A stretch of DNA of 64,000 nucleotides, taken from an uncultured Flavobacteriaceae bacterium (GTDB lineage Bacteria; Bacteroidota; Bacteroidia; Flavobacteriales; Flavobacteriaceae). The stretch is from positions 310,001-374,000 of the forward strand of contig CANNBV010000003.1 of assembly GCA_947502975.1 (NCBI GenBank), read 5' to 3'. This document shows, piece after piece, positions 26,532 through 36,514 of the stretch. Position 1 is the stretch's first letter. Every line of letters starts with the position of its first letter. The notes below the pieces were generated by a model, which did not search any database, was not told the DNA's origin, and worked only from the letters and a program-made list of their open reading frames with translations. The position numbers were made by a program, and so were the translations under genes.

Positions 26532-27719
26532 ATGATGACTGCACGTATTATAAAAAAGAACTACAGAACAATTTATACTATTTTACTTTCTGCTTTTATT
26601 AGTATATCTGTTTATTCACAGAATAAAAATATTGAAGTTACTGGCACCATTTATGACGAAGCTAAAAACACTATACCCTTTGTATCTGTCGGGATTGTAA
26701 AAAAATATTTAGGTACAGCTAGTACAGAAGATGGCGAGTTTGCATTTTTTATTACAAAAGAAGAACTTCAAGACACATTATCGGTATCTAGTTTAGGTTA
26801 TGAAACTTTTAAAATAAAAGTACAAGATTATCTTAATCAAGAATCTAAAGAAATTGTTTTAATTGAAACTATTACAGAATTAGATGAAGTTACATTATTA
26901 AAAGCTAGTGATTATGTAATAAATGCGCTAAAAACGCTTAAAGACAATACATTAAGTAAACCTCATCAAATTGAAATGCTTTACAGAAGTGCAACCACAG
27001 AGGGAGACCAGCCTAAGCTTCTAGTAGAAAATTATATTAAAGTAAAGGATAGAGGGCCAGCTTTTTACTTTGGAGAAGTACAAGTTACAGAATGCCGAAA
27101 ATCTGCAGACTACAGAATTTGGAAGCCAAAGACCCGATGGCACCCAATACATGTAGTAGCTCATGTAAATCCAGTAAGACCAAACGACTCTGGCCATTCA
27201 AGAAATATAAAAAAGTTTAGCTGGAAGAAAACCGGTGATTCTTCTTATGAAGGTGAAGATGTTGTCATTTTGGAAGGATCTAATCCTAAGAAAAAATGGG
27301 AAAAAATAACACTTTATATTGGAGTTGATACTTATAAAATATATCGAATTGAACGTGGCCACACACTATTTATATATAAAAACTATGGAAATGGCAAATT
27401 AGTTTTAAGCTATTATAACCATGATTGGCATTTGTCTAAAGACAGAATTCCAAAGGAATATTGGAATACACCAGCAATAAACACACATTTTAAAGCCGAA
27501 GCCTTTGTATATAGGGTGATAACCGACAAAAAGAAAATAAAAATTGTACCCTACGGTATTGATCTTGATGCAGCTAGTATCGATTTGCCTTACAATAAAG
27601 AGTTCTGGAAAAACCTCAGTGTACCGCCAGATACTAAGTTCTATAAGAGTATTAAAAGTGGATTGGAAAGCGTATACGGTGTTCCACTAGAAAAACAATA
27701 TGAATTAGTCAACAATTAG
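26532..27719 (+). CDS. exported carboxypeptidase-regulatory-like domain protein
   Basis: A 395-residue exported protein (hydrophobic signal about residues 13-30, ending YSQ). Residues about 33-115 form a CarboxypepD_reg-like beta-sandwich: TGTIYDEAKNTIPFVSVGIV, GTASTEDGEFAF and SSLGYETF. This is the domain usually seen at the front of TonB-dependent receptors. Here it is followed not by a plug and barrel but by a soluble domain of about 280 residues with no motif I recognise. Similar architecture occurs in many Bacteroidota envelope proteins of unknown role. Its stop codon abuts the convergent cmk stop codon with no spacer. Confidence 0.65.
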   Translation: MMTARIIKKNYRTIYTILLSAFISISVYSQNKNIEVTGTIYDEAKNTIPFVSVGIVKKYLGTASTEDGEFAFFITKEELQDTLSVSSLGYETFKIKVQDYLNQESKEIVLIETITELDEVTLLKASDYVINALKTLKDNTLSKPHQIEMLYRSATTEGDQPKLLVENYIKVKDRGPAFYFGEVQVTECRKSADYRIWKPKTRWHPIHVVAHVNPVRPNDSGHSRNIKKFSWKKTGDSSYEGEDVVILEGSNPKKKWEKITLYIGVDTYKIYRIERGHTLFIYKNYGNGKLVLSYYNHDWHLSKDRIPKEYWNTPAINTHFKAEAFVYRVITDKKKIKIVPYGIDLDAASIDLPYNKEFWKNLSVPPDTKFYKSIKSGLESVYGVPLEKQYELVNN

Positions 27720-28415
27720 TCATTCTAGCCCTTCAACTGTCATTTTTACTAATTGAAGGATTTTGTCAAATTGTTCGTCTAGAGTTAAGTCTGAATTATC
27801 TATTTCTATAGCATCTTTGGCTTTAACCAAAGGTGATTCTTCTCTATGCGTATCTATATAGTCACGTTCTGTTACATTTTTTAAAACAGCCTCATAAGTA
27901 ATATCATCTCCACGCTCTTTAAGTTCTGCATAACGGCGTTCTGCTCTTTTTTCTGCTGAAGCTATCATAAATAATTTTAATTCAGCATTGGGAAAAACAA
28001 CAGTACCAATATCCCTCCCATCCATCACAACACCTTTGTCCTCACCCATTTTCTTTTGAATAGCAACTAATTTTTGACGCACATCAGCAACAGCTGCGAC
28101 TTTACTAACATAACTAGAAACCTCAAGAGTACGAATATCATGCTCAATATTTTCGCCATCCAAATATACCTCTGCATAACCTAAAACATCATTAAACTCA
28201 AAGCTCAACTTAACTTTATCTAACTGATAAACAAGCGCTTCTTTGTTGAAATCATCTTCGGATATTAATCCATTTTGAAGTGCATAAAGTGTTACAGCTC
28301 TGTACATGGCACCAGAATCGACATAAACATACCCTAAAACTTTTGCTATTTGTTTTGCTACTGTACTCTTTCCTGTAGAGGAGTACCCATCAATAGCTAT
28401 TGTTATTTTATTCAT
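27720..28415 (-). CDS. cmk: cytidylate kinase
   Basis: A 231-residue cytoplasmic CMP/dCMP kinase. The P-loop is IDGYSSTGKST, where GYSSTGKS replaces the common GPSGSGKG as is typical in Bacteroidota. It is followed by YVDSGAMYRAVT (nucleotide binding), MDGRDIGTVVFPNAELK (CMP-binding and catalytic Asp/Arg), and the LID region ASAEKRAERRYAEL. A TACTTTTG -7 element lies 16 bases upstream. In related genomes cmk usually neighbours porQ. Here a large beta-helix gene on the other strand separates them. Confidence 0.95.
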   Translation of the reverse strand: MNKITIAIDGYSSTGKSTVAKQIAKVLGYVYVDSGAMYRAVTLYALQNGLISEDDFNKEALVYQLDKVKLSFEFNDVLGYAEVYLDGENIEHDIRTLEVSSYVSKVAAVADVRQKLVAIQKKMGEDKGVVMDGRDIGTVVFPNAELKLFMIASAEKRAERRYAELKERGDDITYEAVLKNVTERDYIDTHREESPLVKAKDAIEIDNSDLTLDEQFDKILQLVKMTVEGLE

Positions 28416-28431
28416 ACTAGAATTTATAACT

Positions 28432-28439
28432 CAAAAGTA
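28432..28439 (-). promoter_or_regulatory. cmk promoter -7 element
   Basis: On the minus strand TACTTTTG matches TAnnTTTG and lies 16 bases before the cmk ATG, predicting a leader of about 10 bases. No -33 TTG is seen at 19-21 bases upstream, so this is a partial match. Confidence 0.45.
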
Positions 28440-28600
28440 AACATTTTAGGTAATTAATAACGAAATAAATAGTTCTGATATACTATACTATTTGATTAGT
28501 ATATTTGAATATGAGTTTCATATATGAATTATTATTCATAATTGGAACATATGTTGTTAATTATTGAACAATAATGTAGCTAATATAATTTCTTATATAA

Positions 28601-28608
28601 TAGTTTTG
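28601..28608 (+). promoter_or_regulatory. beta-helix gene promoter -7 element
   Basis: TAGTTTTG matches TAnnTTTG, 21 bases before the ATG of the beta-helix protein gene. The 185 bases upstream are very AT-rich with no clear -33 TTG at the usual distance. Confidence 0.45.
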
Positions 28609-28629
28609 CATCAAAAGAAATAAATTGTC

Positions 28630-31227
28630 ATGAACAAAACCCTAACTACTGTATTTTATATTATAATTTCTAGTTTTTTAGTTACTCTAAGTGGGCAAAA
28701 CATCTATGTCGCCACTAATGGTGATGATAACAATGATGGGAGTATTGATAGTCCGTACAGAACTTTTGCAAAGGCAATTTCTGAGATGTCTGCAGGTGAC
28801 GTATGTATTATTAGAGAAGGGGTATATCGAGAAACACTAGATATCAACAAAAACGGAACTGCGGGTAGTCCTTTAACTTTTATGTCTGCTGAAGGCGAGA
28901 AAGTTGAAATAAGAGCAACAAATACCGTCTCAGGTTGGGAAACCCACAGTGGAAATATTTACAAGGCTACCGTAAACATGAGTATAAACTCTCGTTTTAG
29001 AGCAGTTTATCACAACAATGAATACATGGATTTAGCAAGATGGCCTAATAATTCTGATAATAATCGTTGGACAGTTAATTGCCATCCTGTAGATGGCGGT
29101 GGTAGTGGTAACCATATCACAGCTAGTAACATTCCAGATATTGATTGGGAAAATGGAGGCTTACTTTATTATTTAGGTGCACATTCGGGAACTAGTTGGA
29201 CACGACCTATTACTGCTAGTTCAACTACAAGAATTGATCATTCGCAAGTTGATATTAGCAAATGGCCTTTTGGCACTCACAACCCTGAAACATGGAGAAA
29301 TTATCCAGGCAATAACCGTGGACAGTTTTATCTGTTTAATAAACTTGAAGCTTTAGATTTTGCTAGAGAATGGTATTATGATGGCACAAGTAATACCATC
29401 TATTTTCAACCAGCTAATGGATTAATGCCTGCTGATGGAGACGTTGAATATGCTTCAAATAAGTTTGCTGCTGAAGTTAGAGGAGATTATATAATACTTG
29501 ATGGTATAGAATTCTTTGGTGGCAGTGTTAAAATTCATAATAACGCAGACAACAACCAAATTCTAAATTGCAAAGTTATACATGGTAATGAAGGACATGA
29601 TGCTTTAGATAATACGTCTGCTCAGGTAGGAGAAGCAGCAATAGAAGTGTTAGGCGATAATACAGTAATAAAAGGATGTACGGTTGACCACAGTGCGGTA
29701 AGTGGTATATTAATAGCTGGTTGGGCAGCAGATGATTGTACGATTGAAGGCAATTATATTAGTAATACCGATTATGTTGGTATTCATGCGTCTCCTATAA
29801 GGTCAAGTGGGGACAATGTTAAAGTTATAAAGAACACGATAATAAATACTGGTAGAGATGGTATGTACGTGGCTGGCAGCAATTGTGAAATTGCATACAA
29901 TGATGTTTCTGCTTCGCAGATAATAAATAGTGATTCTGGTGTATTTTATACTGTTGGTAACACTAATTTAAAAAACAACGAAATCCATCATAATTGGTTT
30001 CATGATGCCACGGCGCCTAGTTACTCTCACAACCCTAGTGACCCTGCTAAAGCAGCAGGAATATATTTAGATAATGACAGTAAGGGATATATTGTACATC
30101 ATAATGTAGTATGGAACGTGTCATGGAGTGGTTATCAAGTAAACTGGAATAATACTAATCTAGATTTTTATCATAATACTATTTGGAATGCTGAACGTGC
30201 TATGGATTCTTGGGATATAAATGGTCCCCAAGAGGATAATAAGATTTATAATAATTATGCCAATACAGGCAGCTGGTTTACTGGTACTGGTCCAGCTTCA
30301 TTCGATATTCAGAACAGTCCAATTTTTCCAGATTCTCCGTTTGTTGATGCTGCTAATCTAAATTTTATGCCAAAAGCCGGAAGTACTTTAATAGATGAAG
30401 GTATGGCGATTTCTGGTTTTAATAAACCTTTTCAAGGAGCTGCGCCAGATGTTGGCGCCTATGAAAGAGGTGGTACCGCTTGGACAGCTGGTGTAGGAGC
30501 CATCGAAGATACTGGTGAAGGAGAAACACTTTCAATTTATGATATTCGATTCACTATTCAAACCTTTACAGAATCATGTCCAGGCATGAATAATGGCAAA
30601 ATACACATAGATGCAGATTTAATTGGAGATTATGTAGCTACCTTAAATGGTTCGGATACAAATTTCACGGACGAAACTACCTTAGAGAACATTACCCCTG
30701 GAACATATGATTTATGTATTTCTTTTAATGGTGAAACTGAAAGTCAGTGTTCTACCCTAGTAATTAATGAAGCGTCCCAAATTTTTGGAAAAACATTATT
30801 AAGTAGTAATAAATTAACAGTAACTGTAGATGAAGGCACCGCACCGTTTATTATTTATGTAAATGATGAAATTGCATTTGAAACTTATACAAGTTCGTTT
30901 TCTGTAGACGTTAATCATGGAGATACTATTAAGGTTACATCTAGTAAAAATTGTGAAGGTGAATTATTAGAAGTAATAGATTTTTATGGAAGCGCATTGG
31001 CTTATCCAAACCCTACCAAAAGCAATTTTCAATTAATTATGCCAATTGACGAAGGCAATGTTCATGTGGAACTATTTGATATTCGATCTCAATTAATATC
31101 CTCCAAAGTTTATAAGATTAAATCAGGAAAAATAGATATGGATTTGAAGTACAATCCATCAGGTATTTATTTTGCAAAAATCATCAATACCAAAAAACCT
31201 GTTATAGTAAAAGTTGTAAAATTTTAG
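28630..31227 (+). CDS. secreted right-handed beta-helix protein with T9SS type A sorting domain
   Basis: An 865-residue secreted protein with a signal peptide (residues 1-23). Residues about 24-620 form a parallel beta-helix: the DUF1565-like opening IYVATNGDDNNDGSIDSPY, then regular NxI/GxYI coils such as VIKGCTVDHSAVSGI and NCEIAYNDVS. This fold is common in polysaccharide lyases, epimerases and glycosidases, but no catalytic set can be assigned. A beta-sandwich region (about 640-770, with NITPGTYDLCISF) follows. The C-terminal ~75 residues, starting AYPNPTKSNF and ending VIVKVVKF, are a T9SS type A sorting domain. The gene lies on the opposite strand between cmk and porQ, and its stop abuts that of porQ. 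Confidence 0.8.
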   Translation: MNKTLTTVFYIIISSFLVTLSGQNIYVATNGDDNNDGSIDSPYRTFAKAISEMSAGDVCIIREGVYRETLDINKNGTAGSPLTFMSAEGEKVEIRATNTVSGWETHSGNIYKATVNMSINSRFRAVYHNNEYMDLARWPNNSDNNRWTVNCHPVDGGGSGNHITASNIPDIDWENGGLLYYLGAHSGTSWTRPITASSTTRIDHSQVDISKWPFGTHNPETWRNYPGNNRGQFYLFNKLEALDFAREWYYDGTSNTIYFQPANGLMPADGDVEYASNKFAAEVRGDYIILDGIEFFGGSVKIHNNADNNQILNCKVIHGNEGHDALDNTSAQVGEAAIEVLGDNTVIKGCTVDHSAVSGILIAGWAADDCTIEGNYISNTDYVGIHASPIRSSGDNVKVIKNTIINTGRDGMYVAGSNCEIAYNDVSASQIINSDSGVFYTVGNTNLKNNEIHHNWFHDATAPSYSHNPSDPAKAAGIYLDNDSKGYIVHHNVVWNVSWSGYQVNWNNTNLDFYHNTIWNAERAMDSWDINGPQEDNKIYNNYANTGSWFTGTGPASFDIQNSPIFPDSPFVDAANLNFMPKAGSTLIDEGMAISGFNKPFQGAAPDVGAYERGGTAWTAGVGAIEDTGEGETLSIYDIRFTIQTFTESCPGMNNGKIHIDADLIGDYVATLNGSDTNFTDETTLENITPGTYDLCISFNGETESQCSTLVINEASQIFGKTLLSSNKLTVTVDEGTAPFIIYVNDEIAFETYTSSFSVDVNHGDTIKVTSSKNCEGELLEVIDFYGSALAYPNPTKSNFQLIMPIDEGNVHVELFDIRSQLISSKVYKIKSGKIDMDLKYNPSGIYFAKIINTKKPVIVKVVKF

Positions 31228-32247
31228 TTATTGCAAATCTATCTGCAACCCGAAAAAGTTAGAATTAGCTGCACTTGTATATTTAGCATGAGTGTAGCTA
31301 AATCTCATTTTATTCAATTTAATTGAAAAACCAGCTGAAAGTCCTGAAAAATTTCGTTGATCTACAATACGCAATTCTTCGCCACGTCTAAAGTTATATC
31401 CTAAACGAATATTGAAACCACCCTCTGGAAACAACTCTGCTCCTAAAATAGTATGACGAATTAACTGCCCCGTAAACCCTATTTTTTCAGAAGATTGATT
31501 CCCTGACAAATCGCTCGTAACTCTTGCTGGATTTGGTCTTGAAATTGGCCATTCTTGTAAGTTTTCTAAAGTAATATGCCACCTAATAGGAACATGCTCT
31601 AAAGTTTGAGACAAGCCAATCCCTACTTCAAATGGTAAAGGCTCATTTAAACCAGCATATGTAGTAATTTGAGAACCTAAATTTCTAACAACTAATGCGG
31701 CATGAAAGTCTAAATCTTCATTTATGTATAGCAAACCTAAATCTACAGCAGCACCAAAAGAATTATACTGCTCTAGCTTTGATGTAATCAGCTTCAAGTT
31801 TGTACCAAAATAAAAATTAGAATACCCTATTTGTAAGGCATACCCAACTGATAAAGCTGTTTCAGCTCCTGTAAATGTACCCGTGGAAACACCGTTTTCG
31901 TCATAGCCATCAAATGATCCATAATTTATGTAAGTAACTCCACCGTGAATAGTTTGTGTACGTCTATCTATAGTATACGCATAAGATGCTGTACCATAAC
32001 TTATACCTCCTAAATAACTCGTATAATTTAATGCCAACTGGTTGTCCATTTCCGCATTTATAGTTGCAGGATTGAACAAACCTTGAGTTACATCATAATC
32101 TACATTGGTAAAAATTTTACCACCTAATGCTGCTTGTCGTGGTGAAGATACTAAGTTTAGAAATTGATATGTAGTCTCTCCTCCTACTTGAGCCTTCGCA
32201 AGAGATGTTAATGAGATACAAAAAATAATAATAATTTTCCTTAGCAT
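31228..32247 (-). CDS. porQ: type IX secretion system protein PorQ
   Basis: A 339-residue outer-membrane beta-barrel of the PorV/PorQ (FadL-like) family. It has a signal peptide (residues 1-19, ending AKAQ) and the diagnostic N-terminus GGETTYQFLNLVSSPRQAAL. It also carries NPATINAEMDNQLALNYTSY and a strand-rich C-terminus. PorQ with PorV, PorU and PorZ belongs to the T9SS attachment machinery that processes and anchors cargo at the surface. It is the last gene of the minus-strand run lon - LysM gene - porQ. Two T9SS substrates are encoded in this window. Confidence 0.9.
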   Translation of the reverse strand: MLRKIIIIFCISLTSLAKAQVGGETTYQFLNLVSSPRQAALGGKIFTNVDYDVTQGLFNPATINAEMDNQLALNYTSYLGGISYGTASYAYTIDRRTQTIHGGVTYINYGSFDGYDENGVSTGTFTGAETALSVGYALQIGYSNFYFGTNLKLITSKLEQYNSFGAAVDLGLLYINEDLDFHAALVVRNLGSQITTYAGLNEPLPFEVGIGLSQTLEHVPIRWHITLENLQEWPISRPNPARVTSDLSGNQSSEKIGFTGQLIRHTILGAELFPEGGFNIRLGYNFRRGEELRIVDQRNFSGLSAGFSIKLNKMRFSYTHAKYTSAANSNFFGLQIDLQ

Positions 32248-32321
32248 ATTTACTGGGCAAAGTAAACGAATCTATCTTAAAACGATAGCATGCAGCATTT
32301 ATTTTTTTTAAGCAGATATTT

Positions 32322-32927
32322 CTATTTTATCCGAAGTTCTTGACCGATAAAAATAGTATTACTTTTTAAATTATTAAGTTGCTTTAACTGATCTACTGTA
32401 ATTCCATATTTTTTTGAAATACCATATAGTGTATTGCCTTTGGTTACTATTACAGTTTCAATAACATTAGTTTCATTTTCACTTTTCTCAAAATCCGCAA
32501 CTCTTAATTTTTGCCCAACGCTTATTAAAGTGGTTTCTAAGTTATTCGCTGCTTTTAGTTTATGTAGCGTAACGCCGTATTTTTTTGATAATCCAAATAA
32601 GGTTTCACCAGCTTTAACTATATGAAAAGTAGGAATATTGTTTTCAGACACTGTAGCTCTTAAAACACCTTTCGTTTCTTTTACTTTTGAAGCTGTATTG
32701 TCATCATTCAATATACTGGATTCTGTTTTTGAACTCAATTCTATTGGGGTAATTGTATCTAATTTTTTTCCACTTACTAGAATGAATTCACCTGTAGCCA
32801 TGTTCAATTTAGCAGGTTTACCGTTTAATAGCACATCTTTATAAGTAGGCTTACTTTGCGCTAGTATTGGACTAGTACAAAGTAAAACCCAACCTACAAA
32901 TAGTAAATATTTAAAGCTTCTTTGCAT
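32322..32927 (-). CDS. exported protein with two LysM domains
   Basis: A 201-residue protein with a signal peptide (residues 1-23, ending ILAQ), a 75-residue linker and two LysM peptidoglycan-binding domains. The first is at about 104-147 ([22 protein letters not shown]) and the second at about 158-200 ([20 protein letters not shown], ending IFIGQELRI). It probably binds the periplasmic cell wall. No catalytic domain is present. The ATG lies inside the end of lon, overlapping it by 17 bases in another frame, so translation is probably coupled to lon. Confidence 0.85.
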   Translation of the reverse strand: MQRSFKYLLFVGWVLLCTSPILAQSKPTYKDVLLNGKPAKLNMATGEFILVSGKKLDTITPIELSSKTESSILNDDNTASKVKETKGVLRATVSENNIPTFHIVKAGETLFGLSKKYGVTLHKLKAANNLETTLISVGQKLRVADFEKSENETNVIETVIVTKGNTLYGISKKYGITVDQLKQLNNLKSNTIFIGQELRIK

Positions 32928-35361
32928 GCTTTACTTTTTGATTAGTGATGGCTAAGTTTATAACATCACTCATATCTGTTACGTAGTGGAACGTTAAACC
33001 TTTGAGATATTCTGCTTTAATCTCTTCAATATCACGCCTATTATCCTCACAAAGTAAAATTTCTTTAATTTTTGCACGTTTAGCAGCTAAAATCTTTTCT
33101 TTGATACCTCCCACCGGCAGCACTTTACCTCTAAGTGTAATTTCACCAGTCATTGCTAAACTCTTCTTTACTTTCTTTTGAGTAAATAAAGATACTAAAG
33201 ATGTTAACATTGTTACACCAGCACTCGGACCATCTTTTGGAGTTGCGCCCTCTGGAACATGAATATGTACATTGTATTTATCAAAAACCGCAGTGTCTAT
33301 TCCGAAGGTCTCTGCATTTGATTTTATATATTCCATAGCAATAGTGGCTGATTCTTTCATGACTTTACCTAGGTTTCCAGTAATGCTTAACGTACCTTTT
33401 CCCTTAGATAAAATGGATTCAATAAACAAAATATCGCCACCCACACTTGTCCAAGCCAATCCTGTAACAACACCTGCAACATTATTATTTTCGTACTTGT
33501 CACGCTCTAACTTAGGCCCACCTAATACTTCAATAATATCTTCATTAGTCACTTTGATGTTATACCCTTCTTCCATAGCAATATTTTTGGCAGCGTGACG
33601 CACCATTTTTGCTATTTGTTTTTCCAAACCACGAACACCAGACTCTCGTGTATAACCCTCAACAATTTTCTCTAATTGAGGTTTTGCAATTTTCAAATGA
33701 GACCCATCTAAACCGTGCTCCTTTAATTGTTTTGGAAGCAAATGACGTTTAGCTATTTCAACCTTTTCTTCAATTGTATAGCCTGTAACATTAATAATTT
33801 CCATGCGATCTCTTAACGCAGGTTGAATAGTAGCCAAACTATTTGAAGTTGCAATGAACATGACTTTAGAAAGGTCGTATCCCATTTCTAAAAAGTTATC
33901 ATAAAACTCACTGTTTTGCTCAGGGTCTAACACTTCTAACATCGCTGAAGAAGGATCTCCTTGATGCGAGTTAGATAGCTTATCAATTTCATCTAAAACA
34001 AAAACAGGATTTGATGTTCCAGCTTTTTTCAAACTTTGAATAATGCGCCCAGGCATTGCACCAATATATGTTTTTCGGTGTCCGCGAATTTCGGCTTCAT
34101 CACGCAAACCACCAAGAGATATACGCACATACTCTCTACCTAAGGCTTCTGCAATAGATTTTCCTAAAGAAGTTTTACCAACTCCCGGAGGCCCATATAA
34201 ACAAAGAATGGGGGATTTCATATCGTTACGCAATTTTAAAACTGCTAGATATTCTATAATTCTGCGTTTTACGTCATCTAAACCGTAATGATCTCTATCT
34301 AGAATTTTTTTGGCACGTTTTAAATCGAATAAGTCTTTGCTAAACTCATCCCAAGGCAAATCTAAAAATAACTCTAAATAATTTCTTTGTATAGAGTATT
34401 CTGATACTTGCGGATTCATGCGTTGCAACTTCCCTATTTCCTTTTCAAAATGCTTCGCTACCTTTTCATCCCAATGCTTCTCTTTCGATTTAGCAATCAT
34501 TTCATCAATTTCCTCATCATGACTCACGCCTCCCAATTCTTCTTGAATGGTTTTCATCTGTTGATGCAAGAAATATTCACGCTGTTGCTGGCTCATATCC
34601 ATTTGAACCCTAGATTGAATATCATTTTTAAGCGCTAGTTTCTGAAACTCAACATTCATAAATTTTAATGTAGCCAAAGCACGACTCTTGAGATCATTAT
34701 TCTCAAGTAGCTCTTGCTTTTCAGATACCGAAAGATTCATGTTTGATGACACAAAATTCACTAAGAATGAATTGCTCTCAATATTTTTAATAGCGAATGA
34801 GGCTTCACTAGGAATATTAGGGCTTTCTTTAATGATTTCTAAAGCCAAATCCTTTATAGAATCAATAATTGCAGTAAACTCTTTATTCTTTAGTGCTGGT
34901 TTAGCTTCTGGTAAATCCTCAATGGTAGCAGTTATGTATGGCTGTTCAGAAACTACTTCTTTAACCTTAAAACGCTTTTTACCTTGAATGATAACAGTTA
35001 CATTTCCGTCAGGCATTTTTAAAACTCGTAAAATACGTGCTACTGTTCCAGTATTAAAAATATCTTTACCTGTAGGGTTTTCAACGGTTTCATCTTTTTG
35101 AGCGACAACACCAATTACTTTACTACCTTTATTGGCATCATTTATAAGCTTTATAGATTTGTCCCTACCAGCAGTAATAGGTATTACTACACCTGGAAAT
35201 AATACCGTGTTTCGTAATGATAATATTGGTAAAGACGCTGGTAACTCTTCATTATTTATAGCCTCTTCATCTTCTGGTGTCATTAGCGGAATTAATTCTG
35301 AGTTTTCGTCAAATTCCTGTAATGACAAACTGTCAAATGTTATAAAATTAGATTTCTTCAT
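32911..35361 (-). CDS. lon: ATP-dependent Lon protease
   Basis: An 816-residue cytoplasmic quality-control protease. The N-terminal substrate-binding LON domain (about 43-240, [13 protein letters not shown]) is followed by a coiled-coil region with [18 protein letters not shown]. The AAA+ module has Walker A GPPGVGKT (390-397), VFVLDEIDK Walker B and [10 protein letters not shown] sensor elements. The C-terminal protease domain has catalytic Ser in [10 protein letters not shown] and Lys in [12 protein letters not shown]. Length matches LonA. It heads the lon - LysM - porQ gene run. No obvious heat-shock operator (e.g. CIRCE) precedes it. Confidence 0.97.
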   Translation of the reverse strand: MKKSNFITFDSLSLQEFDENSELIPLMTPEDEEAINNEELPASLPILSLRNTVLFPGVVIPITAGRDKSIKLINDANKGSKVIGVVAQKDETVENPTGKDIFNTGTVARILRVLKMPDGNVTVIIQGKKRFKVKEVVSEQPYITATIEDLPEAKPALKNKEFTAIIDSIKDLALEIIKESPNIPSEASFAIKNIESNSFLVNFVSSNMNLSVSEKQELLENNDLKSRALATLKFMNVEFQKLALKNDIQSRVQMDMSQQQREYFLHQQMKTIQEELGGVSHDEEIDEMIAKSKEKHWDEKVAKHFEKEIGKLQRMNPQVSEYSIQRNYLELFLDLPWDEFSKDLFDLKRAKKILDRDHYGLDDVKRRIIEYLAVLKLRNDMKSPILCLYGPPGVGKTSLGKSIAEALGREYVRISLGGLRDEAEIRGHRKTYIGAMPGRIIQSLKKAGTSNPVFVLDEIDKLSNSHQGDPSSAMLEVLDPEQNSEFYDNFLEMGYDLSKVMFIATSNSLATIQPALRDRMEIINVTGYTIEEKVEIAKRHLLPKQLKEHGLDGSHLKIAKPQLEKIVEGYTRESGVRGLEKQIAKMVRHAAKNIAMEEGYNIKVTNEDIIEVLGGPKLERDKYENNNVAGVVTGLAWTSVGGDILFIESILSKGKGTLSITGNLGKVMKESATIAMEYIKSNAETFGIDTAVFDKYNVHIHVPEGATPKDGPSAGVTMLTSLVSLFTQKKVKKSLAMTGEITLRGKVLPVGGIKEKILAAKRAKIKEILLCEDNRRDIEEIKAEYLKGLTFHYVTDMSDVINLAITNQKVKHAKKL

Positions 35362-35587
35362 ATAGTTATTTAGGTCATTCTGTCATTAAAACAAAAGACA
35401 CCTGATTTCGAATTCATTAAAACATAATATAAACACCTAAAAATCAATTGTTTAAAAATAATTTAGATATTCTTCTCCACTACTAAATTCAATAGTTATG
35501 CCAATTATTCCTTTAAACGAATATATTGATACCTTTAACTAAAAGCTAACAATAGTCATATTATATAAAGGAAAAGATGCTAATTTT

Positions 35588-36439
35588 ATGAAAAATTTTA
35601 CAAACATGACTATTAATAAACTTTACTACTTATTTTTCGCTTTTATCTTACTTCAAGCGTGCAATATTGAATCTGTTGATAATCCAGATGCTCAAGAGAA
35701 TCCTGAAGAAGAAACTGAGGAACCAAATGATAATACATTAATTAAGAGGATTGTGTATAACCAAGGAACTAGTGAAGAATATACTGAAGTTTTTAATTAC
35801 TCAGATGGTAATAAACTAATGAGTATTGACGCTGGTGAGGGTTATAAAAACGTTTATACTTACAGCGGTGATTTATTAGTTAAAGAAGAGTCATATTTTG
35901 ATAATGAACTCTGGGCTTACGTAATATTAGAATATAACTCTGAAGGTCTTTTAACTCAATATATTGAGTATTGGGAAGCAGTTACGGCGTTCCCTAGTAG
36001 AGCTTACAAAAAAGTTTTTTCATATAACAGCGATAATACAATTACAAAAACCATTTACATAGGCGACCATGCCTCACAAACTGAACTTAGTCATACAGAG
36101 TTGATATCATTTAGAGATAACAATATTTCAAGTGTAAAGCATAGTGATGATGTTGTAGAATATATATACTCTTATGATCAAAAAAATGGAATATTTAAAA
36201 ACATACATATGATTGAAATTCTAAATATTTTATCTGAAAATGAATTTGGGCCTTACATGCATGGTAGCACTAGTAATTTGACTAGTAATATCGAAAATTA
36301 CAATAATAATGTTGGTGAAGAATTTTATGAATACACCTATAATGAAGATGAATACCCTGAAACTGCTATATCAAAATTTAAGTATAATGGTGTGTTAGAT
36401 GAAGACCAAACAGAAACAGTACATTTCTATTACGAATAA
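35588..36439 (+). CDS. hypothetical lipoprotein, paralogue A
   Basis: A 283-residue lipoprotein with lipobox LLQAC (Cys25). An Asp/Glu/Asn/Pro-rich linker follows, then beta-strand repeats of the type NYSDGNKLMS and YNSEGLLTQY that resemble loose YD/RHS-like hairpins. It is a clear paralogue of the next gene: both share NTLIKRIV, EYTEV, DGNKLMS, NIHMIEILNIL/NIHAIEVLNIL and E-ETVHFYYE/IETLTFYYE ends. An alternative start at the internal ATG 35606 gives a more usual signal-peptide length. Function unknown. Acidic Asp/Glu-rich linkers after the lipid Cys fit surface-exposed lipoproteins. Confidence 0.65.
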   Translation: MKNFTNMTINKLYYLFFAFILLQACNIESVDNPDAQENPEEETEEPNDNTLIKRIVYNQGTSEEYTEVFNYSDGNKLMSIDAGEGYKNVYTYSGDLLVKEESYFDNELWAYVILEYNSEGLLTQYIEYWEAVTAFPSRAYKKVFSYNSDNTITKTIYIGDHASQTELSHTELISFRDNNISSVKHSDDVVEYIYSYDQKNGIFKNIHMIEILNILSENEFGPYMHGSTSNLTSNIENYNNNVGEEFYEYTYNEDEYPETAISKFKYNGVLDEDQTETVHFYYE

Positions 36440-36514
36440 CATAATACAAAGCTAATATATATCATGTTATAACATATCATTTATGAATTACATTAACCAC
36501 TTCAATTTAAAATT

